DNA of 25,826 nucleotides from a virus, in IMG/VR virus record IMGVR_UViG_3300025138_000308, positions 1 to 25,826 of that record, one strand, 5' to 3'. The notes under the pieces are model-generated. The model worked only from the letters and a program-made list of their open reading frames with translations. It searched no databases and had not been told where the DNA came from. Both the position numbers and the translations under genes were made by a program. How positions within the stretch are numbered: position 1 is the first letter of the stretch; each line of letters starts with the position of its first letter. Below, in pieces: positions 13,160 to 19,713 of the stretch.

Positions 13160-13327
13160 ATGGAACCAATGACATTACAAAAAGTTATGGAAAAATTTGA
13201 GAATCAATCAGATTTAGCAAGGCAGTTAAATGTATCAAGACAAGCAGTAAATGTATGGTTTAGGGACAATCGCATACCAAAATTAAGACAATATGAGATT
13301 GCAGATATTATTAATAAAAGTGTTTAA
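13160..13327 (+). CDS. Cro-like helix-turn-helix regulator
   Basis: A 55-residue protein: MEPMTLQKVMEKFENQSDLA, then RQLNVSRQAVNVWFRDNRIP. Residues 17-40 are a clear helix-turn-helix (SDLARQLNVSRQAVNVWF), with the conserved RIP turn of Cro/YdaS-type proteins. GGAG precedes the ATG. The final codons and stop are embedded in GTTTAAAC (13322-13329), making that palindrome a natural candidate operator, although which sequence it binds is not shown. No partner repressor is visible, so it need not mean lysogeny. Confidence 0.83.
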   Translation: MEPMTLQKVMEKFENQSDLARQLNVSRQAVNVWFRDNRIPKLRQYEIADIINKSV

Positions 13328-13344
13328 ACATAAAAAGGATAATA

Positions 13345-14004
13345 ATGAAAGTTAAAAATTGGGATAAATTTCAACACTATAAACCAAAGAATCCAAAGTA
13401 TCAGTCAAAAATGATGTGGTTTAAACTTTATGGTGCTGATTTGTTAAACAGCATGGAATGGCACGAACTTTCACATGAGGAAAAAGCTACATTGCTTGAA
13501 ATTTGGTGTTTAGCTAGTGAAACTCGAGGTATATTACCAGACCCAAAAGAAATGGCTTTTAGGTTGCGTAAAGAAACAAAAATAATGGTAAAAATACTAG
13601 ACAAACTAAAGAATTGGATAGACTATTCTGATAATGGTCTAGACGAGGTATATACAAGCTCTATACTAGAGAAGAGTATAGAAGATAAGAGTATAGAGGA
13701 TAAAAAAATAGTTATAACTGTTAACCCTACTGTTATTAAAGCCAAACATACAGCAAATAACTTTGATAAATGGTGGTTAGCATTACCCATTACTAGAAAA
13801 GTTAATAAGAAAGGTTGTATAGAAAAATGGAAAGCAAAAAAATTAGACTTAGTATCTAATGACATTATGAAATGGACTCACATGATGGTCAAAACAAAAG
13901 ATTGGAAAGAGGGTTTTAATCCAGCACCTGAAACTATTTTAAATCAAGAACGTTGGAATGATACAGGTAAGGTACAAAGTTTAATACCGAAGGGGGTTGT
14001 ATGA
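13345..14004 (+). CDS. Replisome organiser / replication initiation protein
   Basis: A 219-residue protein. The N-terminus (MKVKNWDKFQHYKPKNPKYQ, then WFKLYGADLL and ATLLEIWCLASETRGILPDP) is the winged-helix domain typical of phage origin-binding proteins. The middle is a low-complexity linker, SILEKSIEDKSIEDKK, at about 107-122. The C-terminus (GFNPAPETILNQERWND) is the common helicase-loader-facing end of the family. It directly precedes and overlaps (ATGA) the helicase gene. The linker DNA carries an 11-bp-periodic array (13627-13702); in some phages, such as lambda O, the origin lies inside the initiator gene, so it may bind its own gene. Confidence 0.85.
   Translation: MKVKNWDKFQHYKPKNPKYQSKMMWFKLYGADLLNSMEWHELSHEEKATLLEIWCLASETRGILPDPKEMAFRLRKETKIMVKILDKLKNWIDYSDNGLDEVYTSSILEKSIEDKSIEDKKIVITVNPTVIKAKHTANNFDKWWLALPITRKVNKKGCIEKWKAKKLDLVSNDIMKWTHMMVKTKDWKEGFNPAPETILNQERWNDTGKVQSLIPKGVV
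13627..13702. repeat. 11-bp array inside the replisome organiser gene
   Basis: Successive units are TCTGATAATGG, TCTAGACGAGG, TATATACAAGC, TCTATACTAGA, GAAGAGTATAG, AAGATAAGAG and TATAGAGGATA. They have the same period and TMTAKAC core as the array at 8151-8229, and both contain TAGAGAAGAG. A candidate replication-origin iteron set, though amino-acid repetition in the linker could partly cause it. Confidence 0.6.
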
Positions 14005-14903
14005 ATGTAGGGGAGGTTGTAGAGCAATTAACAATAACTAAACAAGAGTTAATATCAGAAGGGTATTACGAGGATAAAGAAGATTTTAAAATTAAATCTA
14101 CTGATGACATGTATGATGATGTAATTAAGTATTACCGACAAGAAAAAAATAGTGGCTATCCATTAGGTTGGGCAAAAACTAGCCCTGATTTTATGATTCG
14201 TAAAGGTGAAACTACTTGTATTACAGGCAGTAGTGGTAGTGGTAAAAGTATGATTTTATCGCAGATTTTGTTACATGTTATGAACTATACCAAAGTATTA
14301 GTAGCAAGTATGGAAATGCGACCTGTTATACAGATTGCAAGAATGTTATCGCAAGTAGGTTTAAACGACCCAACAGATGATGGCATAAAAGATTTCTGCG
14401 ACAAGTACAAAGAAAAATTATATATTTATGACCAACAAGGTACTACTACTGATAAAGACCTGTTTGCAAGTCTGCACTATGGTAAGCAAGTATTAGGTTG
14501 TGATGTGTTTGTTATTGATAGTTTGATGAAGATAGATAGCATATCAGAAGAAGACTATGGAGCACAAAAAAAGTTTGTAAATAGATTAAGTGTGATAGCA
14601 AGAGATTTAGGTATACACGTTTTTTTGGTTTGTCATACTAAAAAGACAGATGAAAGCACATTACCAGATGCTACACACATTTTAGGCAGTAGCCACATTA
14701 GAAACTTGGTAGATAACATTTTATGTTTATGGCGTAACAAGGAACATGAGAAATTAGCAAATACTGGTGATTTGCCAGAAGATAGAAAGAATGAATGTAC
14801 TGCTTTAATGATGGTGCAAAAGCAACGCAATTATACTTATGAAGGTACATTTGGTTTTTGGTTTGACATTAAAACATTAACTTACAAGGAAAGACCATTA
14901 TGA
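14001..14903 (+). CDS. RecA-fold replicative helicase, DnaB-type ATPase domain
   Basis: A 300-residue protein corresponding to the motor domain of DnaB/T7 gp4-like helicases, without a primase domain. Walker A is GSSGSGKS at 76-83, catalytic Glu is in VASMEM (E105), Walker B is VFVIDSL at 169-175, the sensor is VCHTKK (H212), and GSSHIRNLVDNILCLWRN and QKQRNY carry the subunit-interface residues. It unwinds DNA at the fork, presumably recruited by the preceding organiser. No separate primase is visible, so priming probably uses the host. Overlaps both neighbours by ATGA. Confidence 0.9.
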   Translation: MNVGEVVEQLTITKQELISEGYYEDKEDFKIKSTDDMYDDVIKYYRQEKNSGYPLGWAKTSPDFMIRKGETTCITGSSGSGKSMILSQILLHVMNYTKVLVASMEMRPVIQIARMLSQVGLNDPTDDGIKDFCDKYKEKLYIYDQQGTTTDKDLFASLHYGKQVLGCDVFVIDSLMKIDSISEEDYGAQKKFVNRLSVIARDLGIHVFLVCHTKKTDESTLPDATHILGSSHIRNLVDNILCLWRNKEHEKLANTGDLPEDRKNECTALMMVQKQRNYTYEGTFGFWFDIKTLTYKERPL

Positions 14904-15031
14904 CTATAAACGAAGTATTAAAAGAGTTTAAACGCACTTTTGGAAACTTTGAATACAAAGCGACTAGCAAAGATGGTAGAGTATTTAAATCTAGCGGTTT
15001 TGACAAAGCAAATAAAGTATTGACAAAATAA
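14900..15031 (+). CDS. 43-aa basic protein, unknown
   Basis: Reads MTINEVLKEFKRTFGNFEYK, then ATSKDGRVFKSSGFDKANK and a short end. The ATG overlaps the helicase stop (ATGA). A possible promoter begins in its last codons (15020). GTTTAAAC lies in codons near the start. Function unknown. Confidence 0.65.
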   Translation: MTINEVLKEFKRTFGNFEYKATSKDGRVFKSSGFDKANKVLTK

Positions 15032-15048
15032 ATTTACAGTAGTAAACT
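15020..15048 (+). promoter_or_regulatory. Possible internal promoter before the recombination genes
   Basis: TTGACA (15020-15025), 17-base spacer, TAAACT (15043-15048), two mismatches from consensus. It lies about 50 bases before the 66-aa gene and the only sizeable gap in this part of the operon. Confidence 0.35.
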
Positions 15049-15095
15049 AATACCTAGTAACATTTTTATTAACCTTTAAAAAGAAGGAAGATACC

Positions 15096-15296
15096 ATGAG
15101 TAAATCAAATCAATATGCACTTGAATCTAACATTCAAGACATAGAACAACAAGAACAACTCCACGAACTATATTCCGAGATAGAACAAGCAGAAGAGCGT
15201 AAGCGTATTCAAGACTTACAACAAGCTGCAAGAGGTGAGTTTGACATTTTTGCAGAGATTAAGAAGTTTAATAAAGCATATAAGGAATCATTATGA
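15096..15296 (+). CDS. 66-aa Gln/Glu-rich helical protein
   Basis: Reads MSKSNQYALESNIQDIEQQE, a long helix rich in Gln and Glu, then GEFDIFAEIKKFNKAYKES. Predicted coiled coil. AAGGAAG precedes the ATG; the stop overlaps the annealing-protein start (ATGA). Function unknown; its position suggests an accessory of the recombination genes. Confidence 0.72.
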   Translation: MSKSNQYALESNIQDIEQQEQLHELYSEIEQAEERKRIQDLQQAARGEFDIFAEIKKFNKAYKESL

Positions 15297-15793
15297 GTAA
15301 ATATAAAGATATAAGAAAAGTAGATGTATCAGACCATACAGAAAAGAAAGGTAAATTTACGTATCTTTCTTGGGCTTGGGCTGTTGATACTTTATTGCAA
15401 CATGATGAATCAGCAACATGGACTTATGCAGAACCTATGACATTGCCTGATGGAAGTATAATGGTGTTTTGTACTGTAAAAGCATTTGGGAAAGAGATGA
15501 CTGCACAATTACCTGTACTAGACTTTAAAAACCAAGCTATTAAAAACCCAAATTCAATGCACTTGAATACAGCTATGCAAAGATGTTTAGCAAAAGCTAT
15601 AGCATTACATGGATTAGGTTTGTATATCTATCAAGGCGAAGATTTGCCTGAAGGAGATGTGCTAGAGCGTATAGAGAACATATTTAAGGAAGAGGGTATA
15701 GATGGTGCCAGAAGCTATTTTAATACGTTAAACAAGACTGAAAGAGATTTATGTACCCCTTTTATTAAAAAAGTAAATAAGGAGAAAGCATAA
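15293..15793 (+). CDS. Single-strand annealing protein, DUF1071/Sak-like
   Basis: A 166-residue protein. Family hallmarks are YLSWAWAVDTLLQHD at 24-38, LPVLDFKNQAIKNPNSMHLN at 73-92 and QRCLAKAIALHGLGLYIYQG at 96-115, followed by GEDLPEG. DUF1071 proteins belong to the phage single-strand annealing group and pair complementary ssDNA during recombination-dependent replication. The following YqaJ exonuclease and SSB genes complete a Red-like set. Overlaps both neighbours (ATGA before, TAATG after). Confidence 0.9.
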   Translation: MSKYKDIRKVDVSDHTEKKGKFTYLSWAWAVDTLLQHDESATWTYAEPMTLPDGSIMVFCTVKAFGKEMTAQLPVLDFKNQAIKNPNSMHLNTAMQRCLAKAIALHGLGLYIYQGEDLPEGDVLERIENIFKEEGIDGARSYFNTLNKTERDLCTPFIKKVNKEKA

Positions 15794-16413
15794 TGGAACA
15801 ACGTACAGACGAGTGGTTTCAAGCAAGATTAGGCAAGGTAACTGCAAGTAAGATAGATGATGTGGTTGTAAAGGTTAAGAATGGTGAGAGCCAATACAAA
15901 AGAAAGTATAGAACACATTTGATTACAGAAATACTGACAGGTAAGCCTGTAAAGATATTTATGAACGAGTTTATGAAACATGGGATAGAGTATGAAGATG
16001 AAGCTAGAAATTATTATATGGATAAAAAAGGTTACCTAAAAGATGTAGATGTTAAAGAAGAAGGTTTTGTTGACCACCCAACAGTTTCAAGGTCTGGTGC
16101 TAGTCCTGATGGATTAGTACGTTTAAACGGGTTAATAGAAATTAAATGCCCACAGGCTATAACACATACAGAGATGTTGCAAAATGGCAATATCCCTAAA
16201 AGATATATTCATCAAATGCAATGGCAGTTAGCTTGTACAGGTAGAGATTGGTGTGATTTTGTTTGTTATCACCCAGACTTTCCAGATGAGTATAAAATCT
16301 TTATCAAAAGAGTAGATAGAGATAATGACCTTATTGCAAGGTTAGAAAAAGATGTCCAAGACTTTGTTATAGAAGTTGAAGATTCAGTTAAATTTATTAT
16401 GGAGAATAATTAA
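15793..16413 (+). CDS. YqaJ/lambda-exonuclease-family 5'-3' nuclease
   Basis: A 206-residue PD-(D/E)XK nuclease. RTDEWFQARLGKVTASK at 4-20 is the typical N-terminal motif. The active site is GASPDGLV (D106) and LIEIKCP (E116, K118), with YIHQMQWQLA (Q141) after it. The enzyme resects one strand from duplex ends, giving 3' tails for the annealing protein encoded just upstream. Length matches the family. Confidence 0.92.
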   Translation: MEQRTDEWFQARLGKVTASKIDDVVVKVKNGESQYKRKYRTHLITEILTGKPVKIFMNEFMKHGIEYEDEARNYYMDKKGYLKDVDVKEEGFVDHPTVSRSGASPDGLVRLNGLIEIKCPQAITHTEMLQNGNIPKRYIHQMQWQLACTGRDWCDFVCYHPDFPDEYKIFIKRVDRDNDLIARLEKDVQDFVIEVEDSVKFIMENN

Positions 16414-16691
16414 TGGCAACAGTAGGAATTTCAGCAAGTATAGATGTAAGTAAAATTGATAAGACTAAATTAATTAAGGGTGATAAAGGTACATACCTGA
16501 ACATTACTACTTTTGTTAATTTAGATGAGAAAGACCAGTACGACAACAATGGTATGATTACCCAATCTACTACTAAAGAAGAGCGTGAGTCTGGTATAAA
16601 GGGCGTTATATTAGGTAATACAAGAGTGTTTTATACTGGAGAAAGTCAAGGTGCTTCATCTGTAGTGGAAGCAGAAGATATACCTTTTTAA
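16413..16691 (+). CDS. Single-stranded-DNA-binding-like protein
   Basis: A 92-residue protein: beta-strand pattern with KGDKGTYLNITTFVNLDEKD, then DNNGMITQSTTKEERESGIK and GVILGNTRVFYTG, ending in an acidic linker and DIPF. The C-terminal D-I-P-F is the SSB-type tip that recruits partner proteins. I recognise the family as common phage proteins beside annealing proteins and exonucleases. It probably coats ssDNA made by the YqaJ nuclease. Its start overlaps the nuclease stop by one base. Confidence 0.85.
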   Translation: MATVGISASIDVSKIDKTKLIKGDKGTYLNITTFVNLDEKDQYDNNGMITQSTTKEERESGIKGVILGNTRVFYTGESQGASSVVEAEDIPF

Positions 16692-16702
16692 TTAAGTAGG
16701 GT

Positions 16703-16775
16703 TACATTGGCTCTCAAGTGCAATAGTTTTAGAATTGGTCTAAATATTGTGTTGAGAACTTGAGAGTCTAATGTA
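16703..16775 (+). ncRNA. Long near-continuous RNA hairpin after the SSB-like gene
   Basis: Outer stem: 16703-16719 (TACATTGGCTCTCAAGT) pairs with 16758-16775 over 17 bp, with one G-U pair and one bulge. Inner stem 1: CAATA (16721-16725) with TATTG (16745-16749). Inner stem 2: TTTAGA (16728-16733) with TCTAAA (16739-16744), loop ATTGG. This makes 28 bp in 73 bases, filling the only gap between SSB-like and membrane-protein genes. It could be an mRNA-stability, processing or attenuation element or a small RNA; no T-run follows. No known RNA family recognised. Confidence 0.6.
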
Positions 16776-16792
16776 TTAAAGGAGTAAACTTA

Positions 16793-17020
16793 ATGATTAA
16801 ATGGTTACAAAATATTATTTCAAAAGGATTTGTAGTATATATAATAACTATATTGGTTTGTTTTCAAATATGGAATATATATAAAGCCAATAGTAAAAAT
16901 GATTACAATTATATATGTAGCAAAAAAGGTAATGTATTTAAATCTGCAACACCAGATTCTAATGTATATATAAAAGTAATTCATCAACAATGTATTAATG
17001 GAGAAACTTATGGAAGATAA
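16793..17020 (+). CDS. 75-aa single-span membrane protein
   Basis: Residues 12-29 (FVVYIITILVCFQIWNIY) form one membrane helix after a short amphipathic start. The remainder is polar with two cysteines (in YICSKKG and QQCING), which could form a disulphide if exported. AAGGAG precedes the ATG. Early-expressed, so not an obvious lysis protein; perhaps membrane-level exclusion of other phages, but this is a guess. Confidence 0.72.
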   Translation: MIKWLQNIISKGFVVYIITILVCFQIWNIYKANSKNDYNYICSKKGNVFKSATPDSNVYIKVIHQQCINGETYGR

Positions 17021-17306
17021 AATAAATCCAGACCATTACAAATCTGGAGGTATTGAAACCATAGAATATATGAAAGCTAAAATGAGTAAAGAAGAGTTTT
17101 ATGGTTATATAAAAGGTAACGCATTAAAATATATTAGTCGTGAGGGGTTAAAGTCTGACAAACTTACCGACAAAATAGATGACTGTAAAAAAGCTATATG
17201 GTATCTTGAGCAGATGATTAAAGTACATCAAACAGAAATAGCAGTATTAGAAGCTAAAGTTAAAGAAGATGAATGGATAGACGATTCATTGCATGACGAA
17301 GGTTGA
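17010..17306 (+). CDS. DUF3310 family protein
   Basis: A 98-residue protein: INPDHYKSGGIETIEYMKAK at 5-24, then FYGYIKGNALKYISREGLKS and DDCKKAIWYLEQM. This is the DUF3310 pattern, sometimes annotated as nucleotide-kinase-like without proof. I choose ATG 17010 because GGAGA lies five bases upstream; a start at 16998 lacks this. It overlaps the membrane-protein gene by 11 bases. Confidence 0.88.
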   Translation: MEDKINPDHYKSGGIETIEYMKAKMSKEEFYGYIKGNALKYISREGLKSDKLTDKIDDCKKAIWYLEQMIKVHQTEIAVLEAKVKEDEWIDDSLHDEG

Positions 17307-17469
17307 TTTAAGAAAAGCACATTTATGTAATGTTTGTAATAATTACGCTTGTTATCATGATGGAAAATTATGGTGGTGTAGTTTAATTTCTGACATTGGT
17401 ACATATAATATGAAAGGAGTATGTAAACATGACAAAAAAGAAAGAAAAAAAACCAGAAATAAAGATTGA
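17293..17469 (+). CDS. 58-aa Cys-rich, zinc-finger-like protein
   Basis: Reads MTKVDLRKAHLCNVCNNYAC, then YHDGKLWWCSLISDIGTYNM, KGVCKHDKKE and a basic tail. CxxC followed by further Cys and His residues suggests a small zinc-binding fold. It overlaps the end of DUF3310 and the start of the next gene in other frames. No clear ribosome-binding site, so translation is probably coupled. Confidence 0.65.
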   Translation: MTKVDLRKAHLCNVCNNYACYHDGKLWWCSLISDIGTYNMKGVCKHDKKERKKTRNKD

Positions 17470-17608
17470 TTACTTTCATGTAGATGGATATAAACATAGC
17501 ATTACATTTACACCTGATAGCAACGATACAAAGTATCAAATATTAAATGAACATACTACAAGGGTTATAGCAAAAGGAGTAGTTAATAATAAAATTTACA
17601 AGGTTTAA
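17429..17608 (+). CDS. 59-aa protein, unknown
   Basis: Reads MTKKKEKKPEIKIDYFHVDG, then YKHSITFTPDSNDTKYQILN and a beta-rich end. AAAGGAG lies 8 bases before ATG. The last codon and stop are inside GTTTAAAC (17603-17610), as in the Cro-like gene. No family recognised. Confidence 0.68.
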   Translation: MTKKKEKKPEIKIDYFHVDGYKHSITFTPDSNDTKYQILNEHTTRVIAKGVVNNKIYKV

Positions 17609-17623
17609 ACAGGAGTAACAACT

Positions 17624-17887
17624 ATGATTGAATATGCTTTTGTAATGATAATAAGCACTAACCCTATAAAAGATGATTTTAAATATTTAGGTAATTTTCT
17701 TAATTGTAAAGTTGCTCATGTATATGTTTCACTTTATCACCCAGATGTTAAAGCAACCAAATGTTTAATGAAAGATTATATACATTTACCAAAAGGTACA
17801 GTTATAAAAAATATAGACATGGCAACTAATACTATTAGGTATAGAGATGTTCATGATAGCTGCAAATTAAGGAGGGACTGTATATGA
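17624..17887 (+). CDS. 87-aa protein, unknown
   Basis: Reads MIEYAFVMIISTNPIKDDFK, with a short hydrophobic first strand, then KVAHVYVSLYHPDVKATKCL and a C-terminal KLRRDC. Beta-rich by pattern, similar in style to small phage proteins with a leading YAFV strand. AGGAG precedes the ATG, next to GTTTAAAC. The stop overlaps the next start (ATGA). Confidence 0.72.
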   Translation: MIEYAFVMIISTNPIKDDFKYLGNFLNCKVAHVYVSLYHPDVKATKCLMKDYIHLPKGTVIKNIDMATNTIRYRDVHDSCKLRRDCI

Positions 17888-18105
17888 GTAAGAAAAAAGC
17901 ATTTATTGAATGGGCAAACGGACATAATTATAATTTAAAAAAAGATGTTGGATGCAAAGTGTTTGTTGAAGATAAATTAACTTTAACAGACATTCCAATA
18001 AAGAATACATATTTAAGCACGCATACCGAATCTGCGTGGCAATCATGGGAGGCAGCATGGGAAAAGGCAGCGGAAGAAGACCAACAAATGAAAAGAAATT
18101 CTTAG
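17884..18105 (+). CDS. 73-aa phage protein with repeated Trp motif
   Basis: Reads MSKKKAFIEWANGHNYNLKK, then THTESAWQSWEAAWEKAAEE at the C-terminus. The F.EW...Y....T..AW..W.AAW.KA pattern is a small phage module found alone or fused to other domains; function unknown. Start overlaps the upstream stop (ATGA). Confidence 0.78.
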   Translation: MSKKKAFIEWANGHNYNLKKDVGCKVFVEDKLTLTDIPIKNTYLSTHTESAWQSWEAAWEKAAEEDQQMKRNS

Positions 18106-18212
18106 ATAATTTTGAAAGAATTTTTGGGCAGAAGCCTAATGATAAACAATTTGAAGGGATAAAACATGGCAATAAGTCCAACACAAAGAACATTAAAAAG
18201 ATTAAGGGATAG
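18057..18212 (+). CDS. 51-aa MGKGS...IFG family protein, overlapping both neighbours
   Basis: Starts MGKGSGRRPTNEKKFLDNFE, then RIFGQKPNDK and a Lys/Asn-rich tail. MGKGS.xRP....F..N...IFG is a recurrent tiny phage family of unknown function. GGGAGG lies four bases before the ATG. It overlaps the Trp-motif gene (49 bases) and the nuclease-like gene (47 bases) in other frames. The tail is longer than usual, perhaps because it runs through the neighbouring gene. Confidence 0.7.
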   Translation: MGKGSGRRPTNEKKFLDNFERIFGQKPNDKQFEGIKHGNKSNTKNIKKIKG

Positions 18213-18489
18213 TGGGGATTACCCATTAGTTTCTATTGTAGAAAGATGGAACGCATTTGCCAAGATACGCCAAGACCTTTTTGGCATAATTGATTTATTA
18301 GCAATAGACAGTAAAGGTAATACAGTTGGTATACAAGTAACAAGTTATAGTAACATTAGTGCTAGAGTAAAGAAGATGGAGGATAGTGATGCTATTAAAC
18401 ATTTAAGAGATGCTAACTGGATATTAATTGTAGAAGGTTGGCATAAAAAAAACAATAAATGGGTAAGTAGAATAGTAGATATTAGTTAA
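18166..18489 (+). CDS. PD-(D/E)XK-like nuclease, often labelled Holliday junction resolvase
   Basis: A 107-residue protein: RWNAFAKIRQDLFGIIDLLA at 28-46 (D43), GIQVTSYSNISARVKK at 55-70, then WILIVEGWHKKNNKW at 85-99. This is a frequent phage protein with the core of a restriction-endonuclease-like fold. The usual Glu-x-Lys is replaced by Gln57-x-Thr, so catalysis needs confirming. AAGGGAT precedes the ATG. It may process recombination intermediates. Confidence 0.82.
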   Translation: MAISPTQRTLKRLRDSGDYPLVSIVERWNAFAKIRQDLFGIIDLLAIDSKGNTVGIQVTSYSNISARVKKMEDSDAIKHLRDANWILIVEGWHKKNNKWVSRIVDIS

Positions 18490-18499
18490 GGACATTTAT

Positions 18500-18745
18500 A
18501 TGGATAAACAAAAAAGTAATTATACACAAGAAGAAGAAATTGCTATAGAACAAAGAACAATAGATTTTATAACAAAAACTCCAGATGCTAGTAGAACTAG
18601 AATTGCAAAATATGCAGGAGTTGGTATAAGTGTTTTAAAAAGATTAGAAAAAAAAGGTAATTTTAAATTACCCTTACCAATGACTCCAAAACAAATTAGA
18701 AGAAAAACTAACTGGACAAATAAATTAGGCAATTTAAGTAAATGA
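18500..18745 (+). CDS. Helix-turn-helix-like protein
   Basis: An 81-residue protein with an acidic N-terminus (MDKQKSNYTQEEEIAIEQRT) and ASRTRIAKYAGVGISVLKRL at about 31-50, followed by EKKGNFKLP and a basic tail. The middle has helix-turn-helix spacing and the pattern is common in phages. It lies just before the Q/sigma-like gene, with which its stop overlaps (ATGA). Probably a DNA-binding regulator. Confidence 0.75.
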   Translation: MDKQKSNYTQEEEIAIEQRTIDFITKTPDASRTRIAKYAGVGISVLKRLEKKGNFKLPLPMTPKQIRRKTNWTNKLGNLSK

Positions 18746-19065
18746 GAATTAATAGGCTGATGGTTCTTTTAGAAGATTGGTCTAAATGGATGAAACATGA
18801 TGGACATAAACTTGGATACCCTAGCAAATCATTAGGTATTGTTAGTGGAGGAGAATCATCAGAAGCATTTAATGATATGGTAGAAGAAGCAGACAATAGA
18901 AATACTAAAACTATAAATGCAATTATAAATAGTTTACCTAAAGAACAAAGAGAAGCAATATATGCTAGATGGTTAGGAAGTAAAAAGCCTATTTATTATG
19001 AGTTAAAGTTAGAGTTAGCTATGGATAACTTATTAACTATTGCAGGTAGAAGAATATATGCCTAA
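18742..19065 (+). CDS. Putative late-gene regulator, antiterminator Q/sigma-region-4-like
   Basis: A 107-residue protein: LLEDWSKWMKHDGHKLGYPS at 9-28, then LGIVSGGESSEAF and INSLPKEQREAIYARWLG at about 61-78. The W..W....GYPS beginning followed by a sigma-like LP..qr.ai...lG segment is the pattern of phage late regulators annotated as antitermination Q or sigma-70-like. Its position at the end of the early operon fits. A weaker helix-turn-helix follows than in true sigma region 4. Function moderately supported. Confidence 0.6.
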   Translation: MRINRLMVLLEDWSKWMKHDGHKLGYPSKSLGIVSGGESSEAFNDMVEEADNRNTKTINAIINSLPKEQREAIYARWLGSKKPIYYELKLELAMDNLLTIAGRRIYA

Positions 19066-19432
19066 CAAAATGAGAAATGTTTATGCACCACACATAGACT
19101 TTGAGTTTTTAGCAGGAATAATAGCTAGCAATCCAAAAGCACAACCATGTAATATAGATGGTTTGTTTCAAAGAAAAGATAAATTTTTAGTAATGGAATG
19201 GAAAAGACCTAATGAAAATATGAATTTAGGTCAAAAAATATTATTAGAATCTTTATCAAAACAAAAAAACTTTACAGTCATATTAATAGAAGGATACTCT
19301 CAAAATGGAGAAAGAGAAATAGGTAATGTTAGCGTATTAAAAAATAAACAATTTAAAACTCATGGAACAGGGGAAAAGTTTTTAATACAATTTATGCAGA
19401 GATTTTATGATTACGCCAATAAAAACAGGTAG
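19058..19432 (+). CDS. PD-(D/E)XK-like protein, distal gene of the early operon
   Basis: A 124-residue protein starting MPNKMRNVYAPHIDFEFLAG. NIDGLFQ (D34) and VMEWKRP (E47-W-K49) are separated as in PD-(D/E)XK nucleases, then NLGQKILLESLSK (Q59) and FTVILIEGYSQNGE. Similar small phage proteins keep D...EWK...GQ. I choose ATG 19058, overlapping the upstream stop by 8 bases; an in-frame start at 19040 is further inside that gene. Substrate unknown. Confidence 0.78.
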   Translation: MPNKMRNVYAPHIDFEFLAGIIASNPKAQPCNIDGLFQRKDKFLVMEWKRPNENMNLGQKILLESLSKQKNFTVILIEGYSQNGEREIGNVSVLKNKQFKTHGTGEKFLIQFMQRFYDYANKNR

Positions 19433-19457
19433 GCTTACCCCTTACCTAATGTATTTA

Positions 19458-19495
19458 AATCGCTTACAGAGCGATTGTGGAGGTCGTTTTTTTCT
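19458..19495 (+). terminator. Hairpin and T-run at the convergent junction
   Basis: AATCGCT/AGCGATT with a TACAG loop (19458-19476), then a T7 run about nine bases later. It lies where the plus-strand early operon meets the minus-strand late genes, so it probably ends early transcription. The distance from stem to T-run makes it imperfect. GTTTAAAC follows at 19496. Confidence 0.5.
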
Positions 19496-19506
19496 GTTTA
19501 AACGCA

Positions 19507-19668
19507 TTAATCATCTAATTGTGGTACATTAGCATATATACTGTCTACTATCATTTCTACACTAGAACCATCATTTAAATAAATAATTAACGTATTTTCT
19601 CCATAAACAACGTCAACAGAATCAATAGTTTTACCTATTATATAATCTGCTATTTCTTGTACGTCCAT
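19507..19668 (-). CDS. 53-aa acidic protein, unknown
   Basis: Reads MDVQEIADYIIGKTIDSVDV, then VYGENTLIIYLNDGSSVEMI and a short acidic end. AAAGGAAG precedes the ATG. Small beta-rich fold likely. It is the last gene of the minus-strand lysis operon, between the endolysin and the convergent terminator. GTTTAAAC sits upstream at 19699. No family recognised. Confidence 0.7.
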   Translation of the reverse strand: MDVQEIADYIIGKTIDSVDVVYGENTLIIYLNDGSSVEMIVDSIYANVPQLDD

Positions 19669-19713
19669 AGAGACTTCCTTTATGTGTTGAAATTGTATGT
19701 TTAAACCCTTTCA

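Noticed and set aside
13160-13327. Evidence for a temperate lifestyle from the Cro-like gene
   Set aside because: No integrase, repressor partner, excisionase or attachment site is visible; a lone Cro-like protein is also found in virulent phages.
17228-17539. 103-codon minus-strand frame
   Set aside because: Antisense to DUF3310, the Cys-rich gene and the 59-aa gene; Phe/Tyr/Ile-rich from A-rich complement.
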